Shown one piece after another: positions 41,201-49,292 of a stretch of 64,000 bases of DNA. The notes under the pieces are model-generated. The model was given only the letters and a program-made list of their open reading frames with translations. It did not search any database and was not told where the DNA came from. Source of the stretch: a virus; IMG/VR virus record IMGVR_UViG_3300046000_008568, positions 1 to 64,000 of that record; one strand, written 5' to 3'. Within the stretch, counting starts at the first letter, position 1, and the number at the start of each line of letters is the position of its first letter. The position numbers and the translations under genes were made by a program.

Positions 41201-42271
41201 ACAATTGCATCAGGAGGTATTTCTCATGCTGAAGGACTTAACACCTTAGCATTAGGATTAGGATCACATGCTGAAGGATGGGAAACAGTAACATCAGGTA
41301 CATATCAACACGTACAGGGTCAATATAACCTATCTTCATCCATACAATCTGCATTTATTCATGGGAATGGAACCTCAGATGCAGCTAGAAGCAATTTAAT
41401 CTTTGCATCAGGAAATACGGTTCAAGTAACAGGATCATTAAGAGTAACTCAAGGTATAACAGGTTCTTTATTTGGAACTGCTTCATGGGCGGTAAGTGCT
41501 TCTTGGGCACCAGCCACAACAACTGCAGCTACAGCTTCTTTTGTAACAGCTTCAAATGTATATGGACCTAACGGTTCAAATAGTATATTATCTGCTTCAT
41601 TTGCAATAAGTGCTTCAAATGCAGTTAATGTTTCAAGTATTGCAAATAATGTTTCAAACAACACAGACAATTACATTCTTACAGCAACAGGCGGTGGTGA
41701 TATAAACGGTGAATCTAATTTAACGTTTGATGGTAGTAGTCTGTTAGCAGAGACAGTAAGTGTTGTTGCTGGGAAGTTAAGTAGTTTAACTGCTGATTAC
41801 CAAATAATAGATGGAGTTAGTTCAATACTTACTAATCTTAATGATTGGGATGCAAATTATGCTACTGGTGAAATTCTAAGCGAAGAAATCTCAAATGTAA
41901 CATTGGCTGCAGGAGAAATTGTAGCAATGCAATCAAACAGGAAATGGTCATTAGCTGATGCATCATCTGCAGATGCTAAATCAACACATTTACTGGGTAT
42001 TACACTAACCTCTACTAGTGGTGCAGATGAAGCAATAAACGTACTACTAAATGGTTTTGTTTCTTCAGCAAATGTAAGCGACCCTGCCAATGTAGCAGAA
42101 GGTGCGCCACTATATCTATCAGTAAATGCAGGAAAAATAACTGAGAACCCACCAACAGGTACAGGAGAAGTGGTAAGAGTAATAGGCCATACATTTTGGA
42201 ATGAAACAAATCAACCAAACGGAGTTGTCATAATAAGATTTAACCCAGACAATACTTGGATAGAACTATAA
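38219..42271 (+). CDS. Long tail fibre with 50 SHAEG 14-residue repeats (1350 aa)
   Basis: The N-terminal MPSWKKIITSGS and GSLFGTASWATNA modules are shared with the 26239 fibre. Residues 329-1028 are fifty consecutive 14-residue units of the form [YFWHGAN]SHAEG..T.A.G., without insertion or deletion. This is the YadA-head type of left-handed parallel beta-roll, which trimerises into a lollipop or shaft. After the roll, a second GSLFGTASWA segment and a C-terminal domain of about 250 residues follow (GEILSEEISNVTLAAGEIVAMQSNRKW ... HTFWNETNQPNGVVIIRF). It probably forms a rigid long tail-fibre shaft with a receptor-binding tip. Confidence 0.88.
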   Translation: MPSWKKIITSGSDASLNTLTVINGITGSLFGTASWATNASKVTVSTNAEAVAFKVPFAATAVSTTGTYDLYQDSETTFTYNPSTNTLTVPNLSGTASFVVSASRAISSSFATSASQAITASYALNANSASFAISASYATNASSSLNAQDILIYVKNVTGAQIDKGKVVRISGATGDNALIATASYESDEVSANTLGITNQDIPNDSFGYIITEGTLIGINTNAFSAGQLLYLGATGSIIGTAPVAPLHAVRLGQVLRVQLNNGSMYVRIDNGYELGELHDVVDTTTTSSYGDLLVKSGSVWINSKQLTGSYGLTGSLAQGRDTTASAPYSHAEGNLTIAIGDYSHAEGYATTTIQSYSHAEGRYTTSSGLFSHAEGEFANSIGEYSHAEGGGTLAQGDGSHAEGGFTVAGGNYSHAEGNLTIASGEASHAEGQYTTSSGFWSHAEGYNTWASGSWSHAEGYNAWALGEYSHAEGVGAVASGETSHAEGDTTQALGQASHAEGGGTVAFGQKSHTEGGLTRAIGNYSHAEGYYTTSSGEFSHAEGSGSISSGDYSHAEGVNTIAIGDYSHAEGQNTLASGSYSHAEGYYTTSSGDHSHAEGQNTIASGFWSHAEGTFTISQGTYSHAEGESTVSSGVSSHAEGVATRSSGDNSHAEGYYTTASGVGSHAEGRNTLASGEYSHAEGNITRAIGDYSHAEGQNTHALGLASHAEGSSTSASGNWSHAEGGFAISSGEFSHAEGSTTLASGQYSHAEGYLTIALGNFSHAEGRNTRAVGLYSHAEGRFTTASGDFSHAEGYDTIASGDYSHAEGSGSTASGNFSHAEGRLTTAQGLHSHSEGNSSVAQGNWSHAEGDTTRAVGQYSHAEGDTTRAIGTNSHAEGFFTTSSGEGSHAEGDTTVALANYSHAEGRRTLASRVFSHAEGEFTLTLGTGSHAEGRLTTASGNYSHTEGDKTFAGGLYSHAEGRLTTASGDYAHAEGDNTQAQGNYSHTEGRNTIASGGISHAEGLNTLALGLGSHAEGWETVTSGTYQHVQGQYNLSSSIQSAFIHGNGTSDAARSNLIFASGNTVQVTGSLRVTQGITGSLFGTASWAVSASWAPATTTAATASFVTASNVYGPNGSNSILSASFAISASNAVNVSSIANNVSNNTDNYILTATGGGDINGESNLTFDGSSLLAETVSVVAGKLSSLTADYQIIDGVSSILTNLNDWDANYATGEILSEEISNVTLAAGEIVAMQSNRKWSLADASSADAKSTHLLGITLTSTSGADEAINVLLNGFVSSANVSDPANVAEGAPLYLSVNAGKITENPPTGTGEVVRVIGHTFWNETNQPNGVVIIRFNPDNTWIEL
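39203..41302 (+). repeat. Fifty tandem 42-base (14-codon) SHAEG repeats
   Basis: Exactly 2100 bases, in frame and without length variation. The core TCACATGCAGAAGG is highly conserved while the second half varies. A degenerate 51st unit (YQHVQG...) caps the array. Reverse-strand open frames in this region are artefacts of the repeat. Confidence 0.95.
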
Positions 42272-42282
42272 AATAAAAAAAA

Positions 42283-42606
42283 ATGACAACAACTTGGCAA
42301 ATCTTTGATACAACATATCAAACAGCAGATGGATTAATTATAGCAGTACACTACGGGTGCACAGTGCAATTGGAAAACTATATTGATAGGACAATTGGGT
42401 ATTTAGAATTAACAGGAGATCCTTCTGTAGAGGGATTTATACCTTATTCTGAATTAACACATGAAAATGTGTTAGGATGGATTAAATCTTCTTTAGGAGA
42501 AGAAGAAGTAACTACCATAGAAAATACTCTTCAAGATAATGTTGCCGCTCAAAAAGTAGCAAAAGACTCTCAAACAATAAAACAAGGTCTTCCCTGGAGA
42601 AAATAA
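42283..42606 (+). CDS. Small conserved fibre-region protein (107 aa)
   Basis: The N-terminal half is beta-type (TWQIFDTTYQTADGLIIAVHYGCTVQLENY) and the C-terminal half helical (ENVLGWIKSSLGEEEVTTIENTL). The pattern YxT.DGLV..VHY.C and Y.eLTe..VLGWIKssLG is one I associate with small proteins next to tail-fibre genes in T4-like environmental phages. No function is known to me. It is 11 bases after the SHAEG fibre and could be its assembly partner, which is inference. Confidence 0.65.
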   Translation: MTTTWQIFDTTYQTADGLIIAVHYGCTVQLENYIDRTIGYLELTGDPSVEGFIPYSELTHENVLGWIKSSLGEEEVTTIENTLQDNVAAQKVAKDSQTIKQGLPWRK

Positions 42607-42616
42607 TATTTATACT
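42605..42616 (+). promoter_or_regulatory. ATATTTAT element upstream of the neck genes
   Basis: AATATTTATACT overlaps the stop of the 42283 gene and lies 11 bases before the ATG at 42628. Confidence 0.42.
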
Positions 42617-42627
42617 AAAACACAAAA

Positions 42628-43800
42628 ATGGCTGATATTCCTGTATATGATGGTACCTCTCAATTTTTCCCAGGCGATACGCCTTTTGGATTCTATGATT
42701 ACCAATATGATTTTCAAACCGATGCAGATAGCGTTGTAGTATTTGTTACTAGACGTTTAGGATGGCCTATTGAGGTGGTTGAACTTCAACCTATTCAAAT
42801 TTATACTGCTTTTGAAGAAGCTGTAACTGTATATGGAAATGAAGTATATCAATTCCAAGTACAGGAAAATATGCTTTCAATGGAAGGAAATTCAACAGGT
42901 TCGGGTCCATTTAATCAATTGTTAATGACACCTTCATTAGGAGGTGCTGTTAGAATAGCAGAAAACTATGGAACTGAAGCCGGAGTAGGAGGTAATGTCA
43001 CTTATTATAGTGGAGCCCTACAAACAATACCCTATATTCAATCATACGACATGAATTTATGGGCACAACAATCTGCTTCTATAGGACCAAATGATTATAT
43101 TGAAATTAAACGAGTATTTTTTGAAGCACCACCTGCTGCAGTAAGATATTTTGATCCTTACGTTGGTATTGGATATAGTTATGAAGGTTTATTAAACAGC
43201 TTTGGATTTGGAGCATATTCGCCTGCTATTACATTTTTATTAATGCCTTTATTCTTTGATTTACAAAGAATCCAAGCAATTAAATTAAATGACCAGATTA
43301 GAAGAGCACAATTTTCATTCGAAATACAAAACAATCAATTAAAACTCTTCCCAGTACCACCAGCAAAATATAATGTTTGGATAGAATACGTTAAAGGGTC
43401 TGAAAGAGATAGCGTAGTTGGTGGAAGAAATGCGAGTGGTTCTGCGGCAACTAATTTGATTACTAATCCTTCTAATGTACCTTACATTAATCCTAATTAC
43501 AATTACATTAATTCTATAGGTAGAATGTGGATTTACCAATATACTTTAGCATTATGTAGAGAAATTTTAGGATATGTTAGAGGAAAATATAGCACTGTGC
43601 CTATTCCTGGTTCAGAAGTAACATTAAATCAACAAGATTTATTAACTGATGCTAGGTCAACTAAAGAAGCACTATTAACTCAATTAAGAGATATGCTAGA
43701 AAAAACAGGACGTCAAGCTCAATTAGAAAAATTAGCAGCTAACTCTGACAACTTAAATAAAACATTAAACGACGTTCCAATGGGACTTTATATATTTTAA
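42628..43800 (+). CDS. Neck/head-completion protein (T4 gp13-like)
   Basis: The N-terminal half (VVVFVTRRLGWPIEVVELQPIQIYTAFEEAVTVYGNEV) is the helical adaptor typical of gp13-class head-completion proteins, in which a helix bundle docks on the portal. The order 42628-44137-44637 (390, 166 and 592 aa) corresponds to T4 gp13, gp14 and gp15. YLFPVPPAKYNVWIEYVKG-like strands lie in the middle (near 245-260). The assignment rests on the RRLGxPxxxxEL signature and on position, not on end-to-end similarity. Confidence 0.65.
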   Translation: MADIPVYDGTSQFFPGDTPFGFYDYQYDFQTDADSVVVFVTRRLGWPIEVVELQPIQIYTAFEEAVTVYGNEVYQFQVQENMLSMEGNSTGSGPFNQLLMTPSLGGAVRIAENYGTEAGVGGNVTYYSGALQTIPYIQSYDMNLWAQQSASIGPNDYIEIKRVFFEAPPAAVRYFDPYVGIGYSYEGLLNSFGFGAYSPAITFLLMPLFFDLQRIQAIKLNDQIRRAQFSFEIQNNQLKLFPVPPAKYNVWIEYVKGSERDSVVGGRNASGSAATNLITNPSNVPYINPNYNYINSIGRMWIYQYTLALCREILGYVRGKYSTVPIPGSEVTLNQQDLLTDARSTKEALLTQLRDMLEKTGRQAQLEKLAANSDNLNKTLNDVPMGLYIF

Positions 43801-43801
43801 T

Positions 43802-44134
43802 ATGGGATACTTAGAACAATTATTAACCGAAGGAGCATTTGAAACCTATTTCGTTCAAATCATTTTAAAAATGAAGAATGAGGTTAACTTTACTGAAATA
43901 TATAACCAAATTCGTGGTATTAAGAATGTTATTGTTGTTAAAGTAATTGATAATGATCAACTCCAAGCAGCTTCATCTGATTTGTATAATTATTCTCTGT
44001 TAGAAATGAAATATATTTCTCAAGGAAATTCTATTGAAACCATAAAGGGTATCAAATCTGAAGCACTAAAAATCCCAGGATTAGTAAAATTTGAGGTTAG
44101 AACAAAAACAATATTAAAAATTAGAAATTACTAA
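43802..44134 (+). CDS. Small ferredoxin-like-fold protein in the neck cluster (110 aa)
   Basis: The strand-helix-strand pattern (FETYFVQIILKMKNEVNFTEIYNQIRGIKNVIVVKVIDN ... LLEMKYISQG) is compatible with a small alpha/beta sandwich. It begins one base after the gp13-like stop and is followed after two bases by the gp14-like gene, so it is certainly part of the neck operon. It has no equivalent in the T4 cluster that I can name. Confidence 0.6.
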   Translation: MGYLEQLLTEGAFETYFVQIILKMKNEVNFTEIYNQIRGIKNVIVVKVIDNDQLQAASSDLYNYSLLEMKYISQGNSIETIKGIKSEALKIPGLVKFEVRTKTILKIRNY

Positions 44135-44136
44135 TT

Positions 44137-44637
44137 ATGGCTTTATATGGTAGTTCTCGAGATATATCTTTTTTCCATGTTATCAATGCTGAGTTGTTAC
44201 ACAACATTATTGAACAAAACGTGGGATACTATCAAATATCCTTAGATGAAACAACAACTAACGTTTATGGTGAAGCTGAAGGTGGAACCAAAATGTATTT
44301 TCCTCCTGTATTAATAGTTTGTTTGATTGATAGAGGAGATTATGAAGGAGATTATGATAATCAAATAGGACCTGATTTTACTAGAAATTTTAAATTTAGA
44401 TTTTTACGTAAAGACTTAGTACTACAAAACATTATACCTCAAATCGGAGATATTGTATTATGGAATAATGATTATTACGAAATAAATTTAGTTAATGAAA
44501 ATCAAGATATAGTTGGTAAAGTACCTGAATATAATTACAATGGTGCTTATTTAGATAATTTTGGAGCAAGTTTTTCCATCATTGTTAATGCTCATTACGT
44601 ATCACCAGAATCATTAGGATTAACCCAATCTAGATAA
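44137..44637 (+). CDS. Neck protein (T4 gp14-like)
   Basis: The opening ALYGSSRDISFFHVINAELLHNIIEQNVGYYQI is a pattern seen in neck proteins of T4-like environmental phages. The middle includes FPPVLIVCLIDRGDYEGDY and the beta-type NNDYYEINLVNENQDIVGK. Its place between gp13- and gp15-like genes supports the gp14 assignment. It overlaps the gp15-like start by one base (TAATG). Confidence 0.6.
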   Translation: MALYGSSRDISFFHVINAELLHNIIEQNVGYYQISLDETTTNVYGEAEGGTKMYFPPVLIVCLIDRGDYEGDYDNQIGPDFTRNFKFRFLRKDLVLQNIIPQIGDIVLWNNDYYEINLVNENQDIVGKVPEYNYNGAYLDNFGASFSIIVNAHYVSPESLGLTQSR

Positions 44638-46415
44638 TGTCAAGACAACTCCCAATATTACCAAATACACCAGCTAGACGAGTAAATGAGCAGATTGAAC
44701 CTTATATTTCACCTGCTGATGTGCCTACTTTACCTGAAGATAGAATAACTCGTGCAAACCAAATATCTGTTGATATTGAAAATGACATCACACCACTTTC
44801 AATTGGTTTACAAGATATTGATGAGGCTGTATTTTTTTACTTTAACAATATTATTAAACCTGTAGTAGTACAAAATGGAAACCAAATATCTGTACCTGTT
44901 GCTTATGCGTCCGCTGAAAGATGGGTATCAGTCCAAAAAGATGGATATTTTAGAGATAAAAATGGGAAAGCAATGTACCCATATATTATTGTAAGAAGAA
45001 CAGGGTTTGAAAAAAATAGAACATTAGCAAATAAATTAGATGGTAATAATGTAAATAATTTTGCTGTTGCTCAAGGACGATATAATTCAAAAAATCAATA
45101 TACTAATTTTGATATTTTAAATAATTACTTACCATCCGAAAAATTCTACCTAACCCCTGTACCAGATTACATCAATGTAACGTATGATTGTGTTATTATT
45201 ACTAATTTTATACAGGAAAATAATAAAATAGTTGAAGCTATTGAATTTGCTTCAGATTCATATTGGGGTAATAAAAATCGTTATCAATTTAGAACATATA
45301 TTGATAGATTTGATTCTACTAATGAATATGGTATTAGTGATCAACGTGTAGCTAAAACAAATTTAAGTATAACATTGTACGGGTATATTATACCTGAAAC
45401 AATCAATAGGGATTTAGCCACTAATGGGCAACGCCAATTTTTTTCTAAATCAGTTGTTTCTATTACTGGAGAAACCGTAGTAAATGCTAATGGACCTGTA
45501 GGAGCATCGGCTAATCCGGGAACTGGTAGACCACTACCAAGCCCAACCCCTAGCCCATCAATTACCCCAAGCATATCAGCTACACCGGGCCTAACACCAA
45601 GTATATCAGCCACACCAAGTGTAACACCATCTATATCAGTTACACCAAGTATAACACCAAGCATAACAATTACACCAAGCATAAGCATAACACCATCTAT
45701 TACACCATCTATTACACCATCATCAGCACCAGTTTATGGAGGTAGTATAGATTTTGGTAATGAATATGGTAGATATGCTATTACTGATGTAGCTAGTACA
45801 GATTATTCATTAGGATATAATGATTTTACAATTGAGTGGTTTCAAAAATTAAGCACATTCAGTTCAGCTAACGGAGCAATAATTCCCTTCTCTATTTATA
45901 ATTCAAATACAGATTATTTACACTTTAGTATGGCTGATTATAACTCTAATATATTATTTAATTTAACATTAGTTGTAAGTTACTCTGGAATTGGTTATTC
46001 ATTTGTTACTTCTGTACCAACAACAACATTACTAGATTGGACTCATATAGCTATATCTAGAACATCAACAACATTTAATATATATGTTAATGGTGTTTTA
46101 TCAAATCCTGGAAATAGTATAGGAAGTGTAGATTTCGCTCCACTATTATCTAAATTATCTCTTGGAAATATCGGAGAATATTTCCCATTAAGCTATAGAT
46201 TCCCAGGAAAAATAACTAACTTTAATTTTGTTAATGGGACCGCATTATATACTGCTGACTTTACTCCACCAACATCACCAATAACACCATCAACTAATAC
46301 TAAATTATTATTATTAGCTACGGACAATGCTGGGTTATTGACGGATTCAAGTGGACTAAATATAACTGTAAATAATATTAGTGGATTAACTTGGAGTTCT
46401 GATAATCCTTTCTAA
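44637..46415 (+). CDS. Tail completion protein (T4 gp15-like) fused to a Pro/Thr/Ser linker and LamG-like domain
   Basis: Residues 1-290 resemble T4 gp15, the tail terminator/sheath stabiliser: VVQNGNQISVPVAYASAERWVSVQKDGYFRD parallels the 'RVPITYAS' strand, and INVTYDCVIITNFIQENNKIVEAI is the second domain. Residues about 299-363 are a T-P-S linker as in the adhesins. Residues about 370-590 have LamG/concanavalin features: YGGSIDFGNEYGRYAI, FTIEWFQKLST, WTHIAISRTSTTFNIYVNG and GKITNFNFVNGTALY. T4 gp15 is about 270 residues, so this copy carries an added surface-binding domain at the neck. Functional meaning is inferred. Confidence 0.75.
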   Translation: MSRQLPILPNTPARRVNEQIEPYISPADVPTLPEDRITRANQISVDIENDITPLSIGLQDIDEAVFFYFNNIIKPVVVQNGNQISVPVAYASAERWVSVQKDGYFRDKNGKAMYPYIIVRRTGFEKNRTLANKLDGNNVNNFAVAQGRYNSKNQYTNFDILNNYLPSEKFYLTPVPDYINVTYDCVIITNFIQENNKIVEAIEFASDSYWGNKNRYQFRTYIDRFDSTNEYGISDQRVAKTNLSITLYGYIIPETINRDLATNGQRQFFSKSVVSITGETVVNANGPVGASANPGTGRPLPSPTPSPSITPSISATPGLTPSISATPSVTPSISVTPSITPSITITPSISITPSITPSITPSSAPVYGGSIDFGNEYGRYAITDVASTDYSLGYNDFTIEWFQKLSTFSSANGAIIPFSIYNSNTDYLHFSMADYNSNILFNLTLVVSYSGIGYSFVTSVPTTTLLDWTHIAISRTSTTFNIYVNGVLSNPGNSIGSVDFAPLLSKLSLGNIGEYFPLSYRFPGKITNFNFVNGTALYTADFTPPTSPITPSTNTKLLLLATDNAGLLTDSSGLNITVNNISGLTWSSDNPF

Positions 46416-46436
46416 AAACATTTGGATATCTCAAAT

Positions 46437-46449
46437 ATATTTATTATAA
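46437..46449 (+). promoter_or_regulatory. ATATTTAT element after the neck cluster
   Basis: ATATTTATTATAA lies 24 bases before the ATG at 46474. Two very short frames starting between them stop at once. Confidence 0.42.
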
Positions 46450-46473
46450 TGAAACATAACTAATAAATGAATA

Positions 46474-46716
46474 ATGTTTAAAAAATTTAAAGAAATATCA
46501 TCAGCTTGGATAACAGCAGCTAACCCAACACCAGAAGAAAAAAAATTAGCAGAAAATAGAGCTGCTATATGTAATGGGTGTGAGTTTCGTAAAAAAAATA
46601 CAGCAGTAATAGATTTTTACTACTGTAGTTTATGTGGGTGTCCACTAGACAAAAAAATATTCTCACCAATAGATTTAAAAACAAACCCTTGCCCAGAAAA
46701 CAAATGGGATAAATAA
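46474..46716 (+). CDS. Small zinc-ribbon-like protein (80 aa)
   Basis: Seven cysteines; CNGCEF, CSLCGCPL and CPENKW give two CxxC-type knuckles characteristic of small phage zinc proteins that often lie next to tail genes. The N-terminus is a basic helix (MFKKFKEISSAWITAANPTPEEKKLAENRAAI). A metal-binding structural or regulatory role is likely, with the specific function unknown. The start follows two abortive ATGs in other frames. Confidence 0.7.
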   Translation: MFKKFKEISSAWITAANPTPEEKKLAENRAAICNGCEFRKKNTAVIDFYYCSLCGCPLDKKIFSPIDLKTNPCPENKWDK

Positions 46717-46739
46717 ATAATTAATTAAAAACCAACGTT

Positions 46740-47033
46740 ATGTTAAAAGGAAACGCAGAAACACAAACACAATCATTAGATCAATTAACAGTAGAAGAAT
46801 TAGCAGAATTTAAAAGTGTCCATGAAGGATATCAAAAAGCATTATTTGATTTAGGAATAGTAGTTCTTAATCTTGAAGAAGCTAAGAAAAAAATAGACGA
46901 ATTAAATGGAAATAGAATCGATTTAATCAACTATATTCAAGAAATTAATGAAAAACGTCTAGTATTAACCGCTAAATTAGGCGAAAAATATGGAGATAGA
47001 CAAGTTGATCTAGAAACAGGTGAACTTAAATAA
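46740..47033 (+). CDS. Small coiled-coil protein (97 aa)
   Basis: An acidic N-terminus (QTQSLDQLTVEELAEFKSVHEGYQKALFDLG) is followed by a long helix with heptads (VVLNLEEAKKKIDELNGNRIDLINYIQEINEKRLVLTAKLGEKYGD). The shape resembles small phage helical proteins near tails, with no specific match. It is followed by a possible weak terminator that overlaps its stop. Confidence 0.6.
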   Translation: MLKGNAETQTQSLDQLTVEELAEFKSVHEGYQKALFDLGIVVLNLEEAKKKIDELNGNRIDLINYIQEINEKRLVLTAKLGEKYGDRQVDLETGELK

Positions 47034-47052
47034 ACCTATTTTAGGTTTGTAA
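47032..47052 (+). terminator. Possible weak terminator
   Basis: AAACCTA (47032-47038) pairs with TAGGTTT (47042-47048); a few more T follow only after a gap. The stop codon is in the 5' arm. Weak. Confidence 0.35.
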
Positions 47053-47061
47053 GGGTTTTAG

Positions 47062-47075
47062 AATATTTATCATTA
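47062..47075 (+). promoter_or_regulatory. ATATTTAT element upstream of the tail sheath gene
   Basis: AATATTTATCATTA lies 36 bases before the ATG at 47112. Confidence 0.45.
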
Positions 47076-47111
47076 GAACAACCCTAATACAATTTAAAAT
47101 AACAACATAAA

Positions 47112-49250
47112 ATGGCAGAAGCAATTATCTCTCCTGGTGTATACACCAATGAAAACGACCAGAGCGCAGTAACACAAGGCCCTATTGAAGCTGGTGCAGC
47201 TATCATTGGACCAACGGTTAACGGTATTCCTTATGTTCCAACATTAGTCACTTCATATAGTGAGTATATTGCGAAATTTGGAACTACTTTTAGCAATGGA
47301 GCAAGTGGCTCTATGGAATATTTTACCTCATTAACAGCTAAAAATTATTTCGATAATGGAGGTACAACTCTATTAGTAACAAGAATCACACACCAAGGAA
47401 CAGGCTCAGCATTAGAATCATTCTCGTCTGCAAGTATTCCTTTAGTAGGATTAAATGCAACCTCTTCTATGAGTGTAGCAGGGCTTCACGTAAATGACCC
47501 AGGTAATAACACTATATTCTTCTTATTAACAGGTTCGGCTGCGGGTACATCAACAACTGCATCGTATGGTAAATTTGTTATGACAGGTAGTAGCACTTTA
47601 GTAGATGCTGCTCCAATATATTTTGTTACAACAGGATCAACAGCTACAGCTACAGCAACTAATATTACTGATAAAATTAATTCATTACAATCTACATTTA
47701 GAATTGCTGCAACGTCATCTATAACTGATTTAGCAGTAACAGCTAGTGTATATGAAAATGAATCATTAGGAAATTCATTTAGAATATTGTCATCAAGTAT
47801 TACTAACAACTTTGCTGGTGGTTTAACAGGAACCCAATGTTTTGAAGTTGAAACATTAGCTTGGGGTGCTCAAATGAACAACTCAGGTTCAATATTATCT
47901 TCAGGAGCTTTAGTAAGCGGTAGCGCTACTAATGTTCGTTGGCAGGTTCAAAACGTAAATACTACACAAGGTACATTTACCTTAGTTGTAAGAAGCGGTA
48001 ACGATAACGATGCTCAACCAAACGTTCTTGAAACATGGACTAACTTATCATTAGATGTTGACCAACCAAATTACATAGCTAGAGTAATAGGTAATACAAA
48101 ACCAGTTTATACTTATTCTGTAACAGACGGTCAAGGATACATTGATTATAGTGGAGATTTTCCAAATGCATCAAGATACATCAGAATTGCAACAGTAACA
48201 CAAGCTCAATTTGGTACATTCGATAATAACGGATTATACCAATCAGCACTATTTAGTGGAAGTCTACCAGCAAATGGAGATGGAGGCTTAGCAGGTGCAT
48301 TTAATGGTGGATTAATAGATACTACATTACCAAGATTCATGTATGAAAATATTATTTCAGGTGTAACAAATGCTCAAGGATTTACAACAGAAGATTACTT
48401 CCCAGCAATTAATTTACTAAATAACTCAGACGAATATATATTTAACATATTAATGACTCCTGGTTTATTCTTAGCCGGTGGAAATTCAAATATTAATATT
48501 GGTGCTAACGGCGCTGATCCAATAGCTTTATGTGAAGGAAGAGCAGATGCTTTAGCAGTAATTGACCCTGTTCCTTATGGTGGTACAGTTACAAGTGCTA
48601 AAACAGCAGCAAATGCTTCAAATTCTAGCTATGGTGCTACATACTGGCCATGGTGCCAAATATTCAGCTCCGCAATGGGTAGATTAGTATGGGTTCCAGC
48701 TTCAGTATTAATGGGTGGTGTATTTGCCTTTACAGATCAAGTAGCAGCTCCATGGTTTGCTCCAGCAGGTATTACTAGAGGTGGTATTCCAAATGTAGTA
48801 AAAGTTGAAAGAAAATTATCATTAAGCGATAGAAACAATTTATATTTAGATAATGTAAACCCATTAGCTACATTCCCTGGAAATGGTGTTGTAGTATTTG
48901 GACAGAAAACATTACAACAAAAAGCAACTGCTTTAGATAGAGTAAATGTTAGAAGATTATTAATTGCCTTAAAAGGATATATTAGTGGTGTATCTCGTTC
49001 ATTAGTATTTGAACAAAATACAGCGGTTACAAGAAACAAATTCTTAAACCAAGTAAACCCATACTTAGACTCAGTAGTACAAAGACAAGGTTTATACGCG
49101 TTTAAAGTAATTATGGATGAATCAAATAACACACCAAGTGTTGTAGATAGAAACCAATTAGTAGGTCAAATTTACATCCAACCAACTAAAACTGCTGAAT
49201 TCGTAATATTAGATTTCACAATTTTACCAACTGGTGTATCATTCCCATAA
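47112..49250 (+). CDS. Contractile tail sheath protein (T4 gp18-like)
   Basis: 712 residues, close to gp18. The opening ISPGVYTNENDQSAVTQGPIEAGAAIIGPTVNGIPYVPTLVTSY is the classic sheath N-terminus. The C-terminal part includes KALKGYISGVSRSLVFEQNTAVTRNKFLNQVNPYLDSVVQRQGLYAFKVIMDESNNTPSVVDRNQLVGQIYIQPTKTAEFVILDFTI, the conserved sheath core with the C-terminal interlocking strand. The Ser/Thr/Ala-rich middle (near 90-260) is an inserted surface domain. It is followed by the tube gene, the standard pair. Confidence 0.95.
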   Translation: MAEAIISPGVYTNENDQSAVTQGPIEAGAAIIGPTVNGIPYVPTLVTSYSEYIAKFGTTFSNGASGSMEYFTSLTAKNYFDNGGTTLLVTRITHQGTGSALESFSSASIPLVGLNATSSMSVAGLHVNDPGNNTIFFLLTGSAAGTSTTASYGKFVMTGSSTLVDAAPIYFVTTGSTATATATNITDKINSLQSTFRIAATSSITDLAVTASVYENESLGNSFRILSSSITNNFAGGLTGTQCFEVETLAWGAQMNNSGSILSSGALVSGSATNVRWQVQNVNTTQGTFTLVVRSGNDNDAQPNVLETWTNLSLDVDQPNYIARVIGNTKPVYTYSVTDGQGYIDYSGDFPNASRYIRIATVTQAQFGTFDNNGLYQSALFSGSLPANGDGGLAGAFNGGLIDTTLPRFMYENIISGVTNAQGFTTEDYFPAINLLNNSDEYIFNILMTPGLFLAGGNSNINIGANGADPIALCEGRADALAVIDPVPYGGTVTSAKTAANASNSSYGATYWPWCQIFSSAMGRLVWVPASVLMGGVFAFTDQVAAPWFAPAGITRGGIPNVVKVERKLSLSDRNNLYLDNVNPLATFPGNGVVVFGQKTLQQKATALDRVNVRRLLIALKGYISGVSRSLVFEQNTAVTRNKFLNQVNPYLDSVVQRQGLYAFKVIMDESNNTPSVVDRNQLVGQIYIQPTKTAEFVILDFTILPTGVSFP

Positions 49251-49255
49251 GAAGT

Positions 49256-49270
49256 AATATTTATAATAAA
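49256..49270 (+). promoter_or_regulatory. ATATTTAT element upstream of the tail tube gene
   Basis: AATATTTATAATAAA lies between sheath and tube genes, 22 bases before the ATG at 49293. It is the exact consensus form. Confidence 0.47.
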
Positions 49271-49292
49271 CAATTAATAAATACAACATAAC

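Noticed and set aside
39225-41249. Reverse-strand and alternate-frame open frames within the SHAEG repeats
   Set aside because: They arise from the 42-base repeat and have no start context or recognisable protein.
39203-41302. Regular 42-base repeats that could be mistaken for a CRISPR array
   Set aside because: The repeats are in one open frame, with no spacer-like unique segments of constant length, and encode a beta-roll; there are no cas genes.
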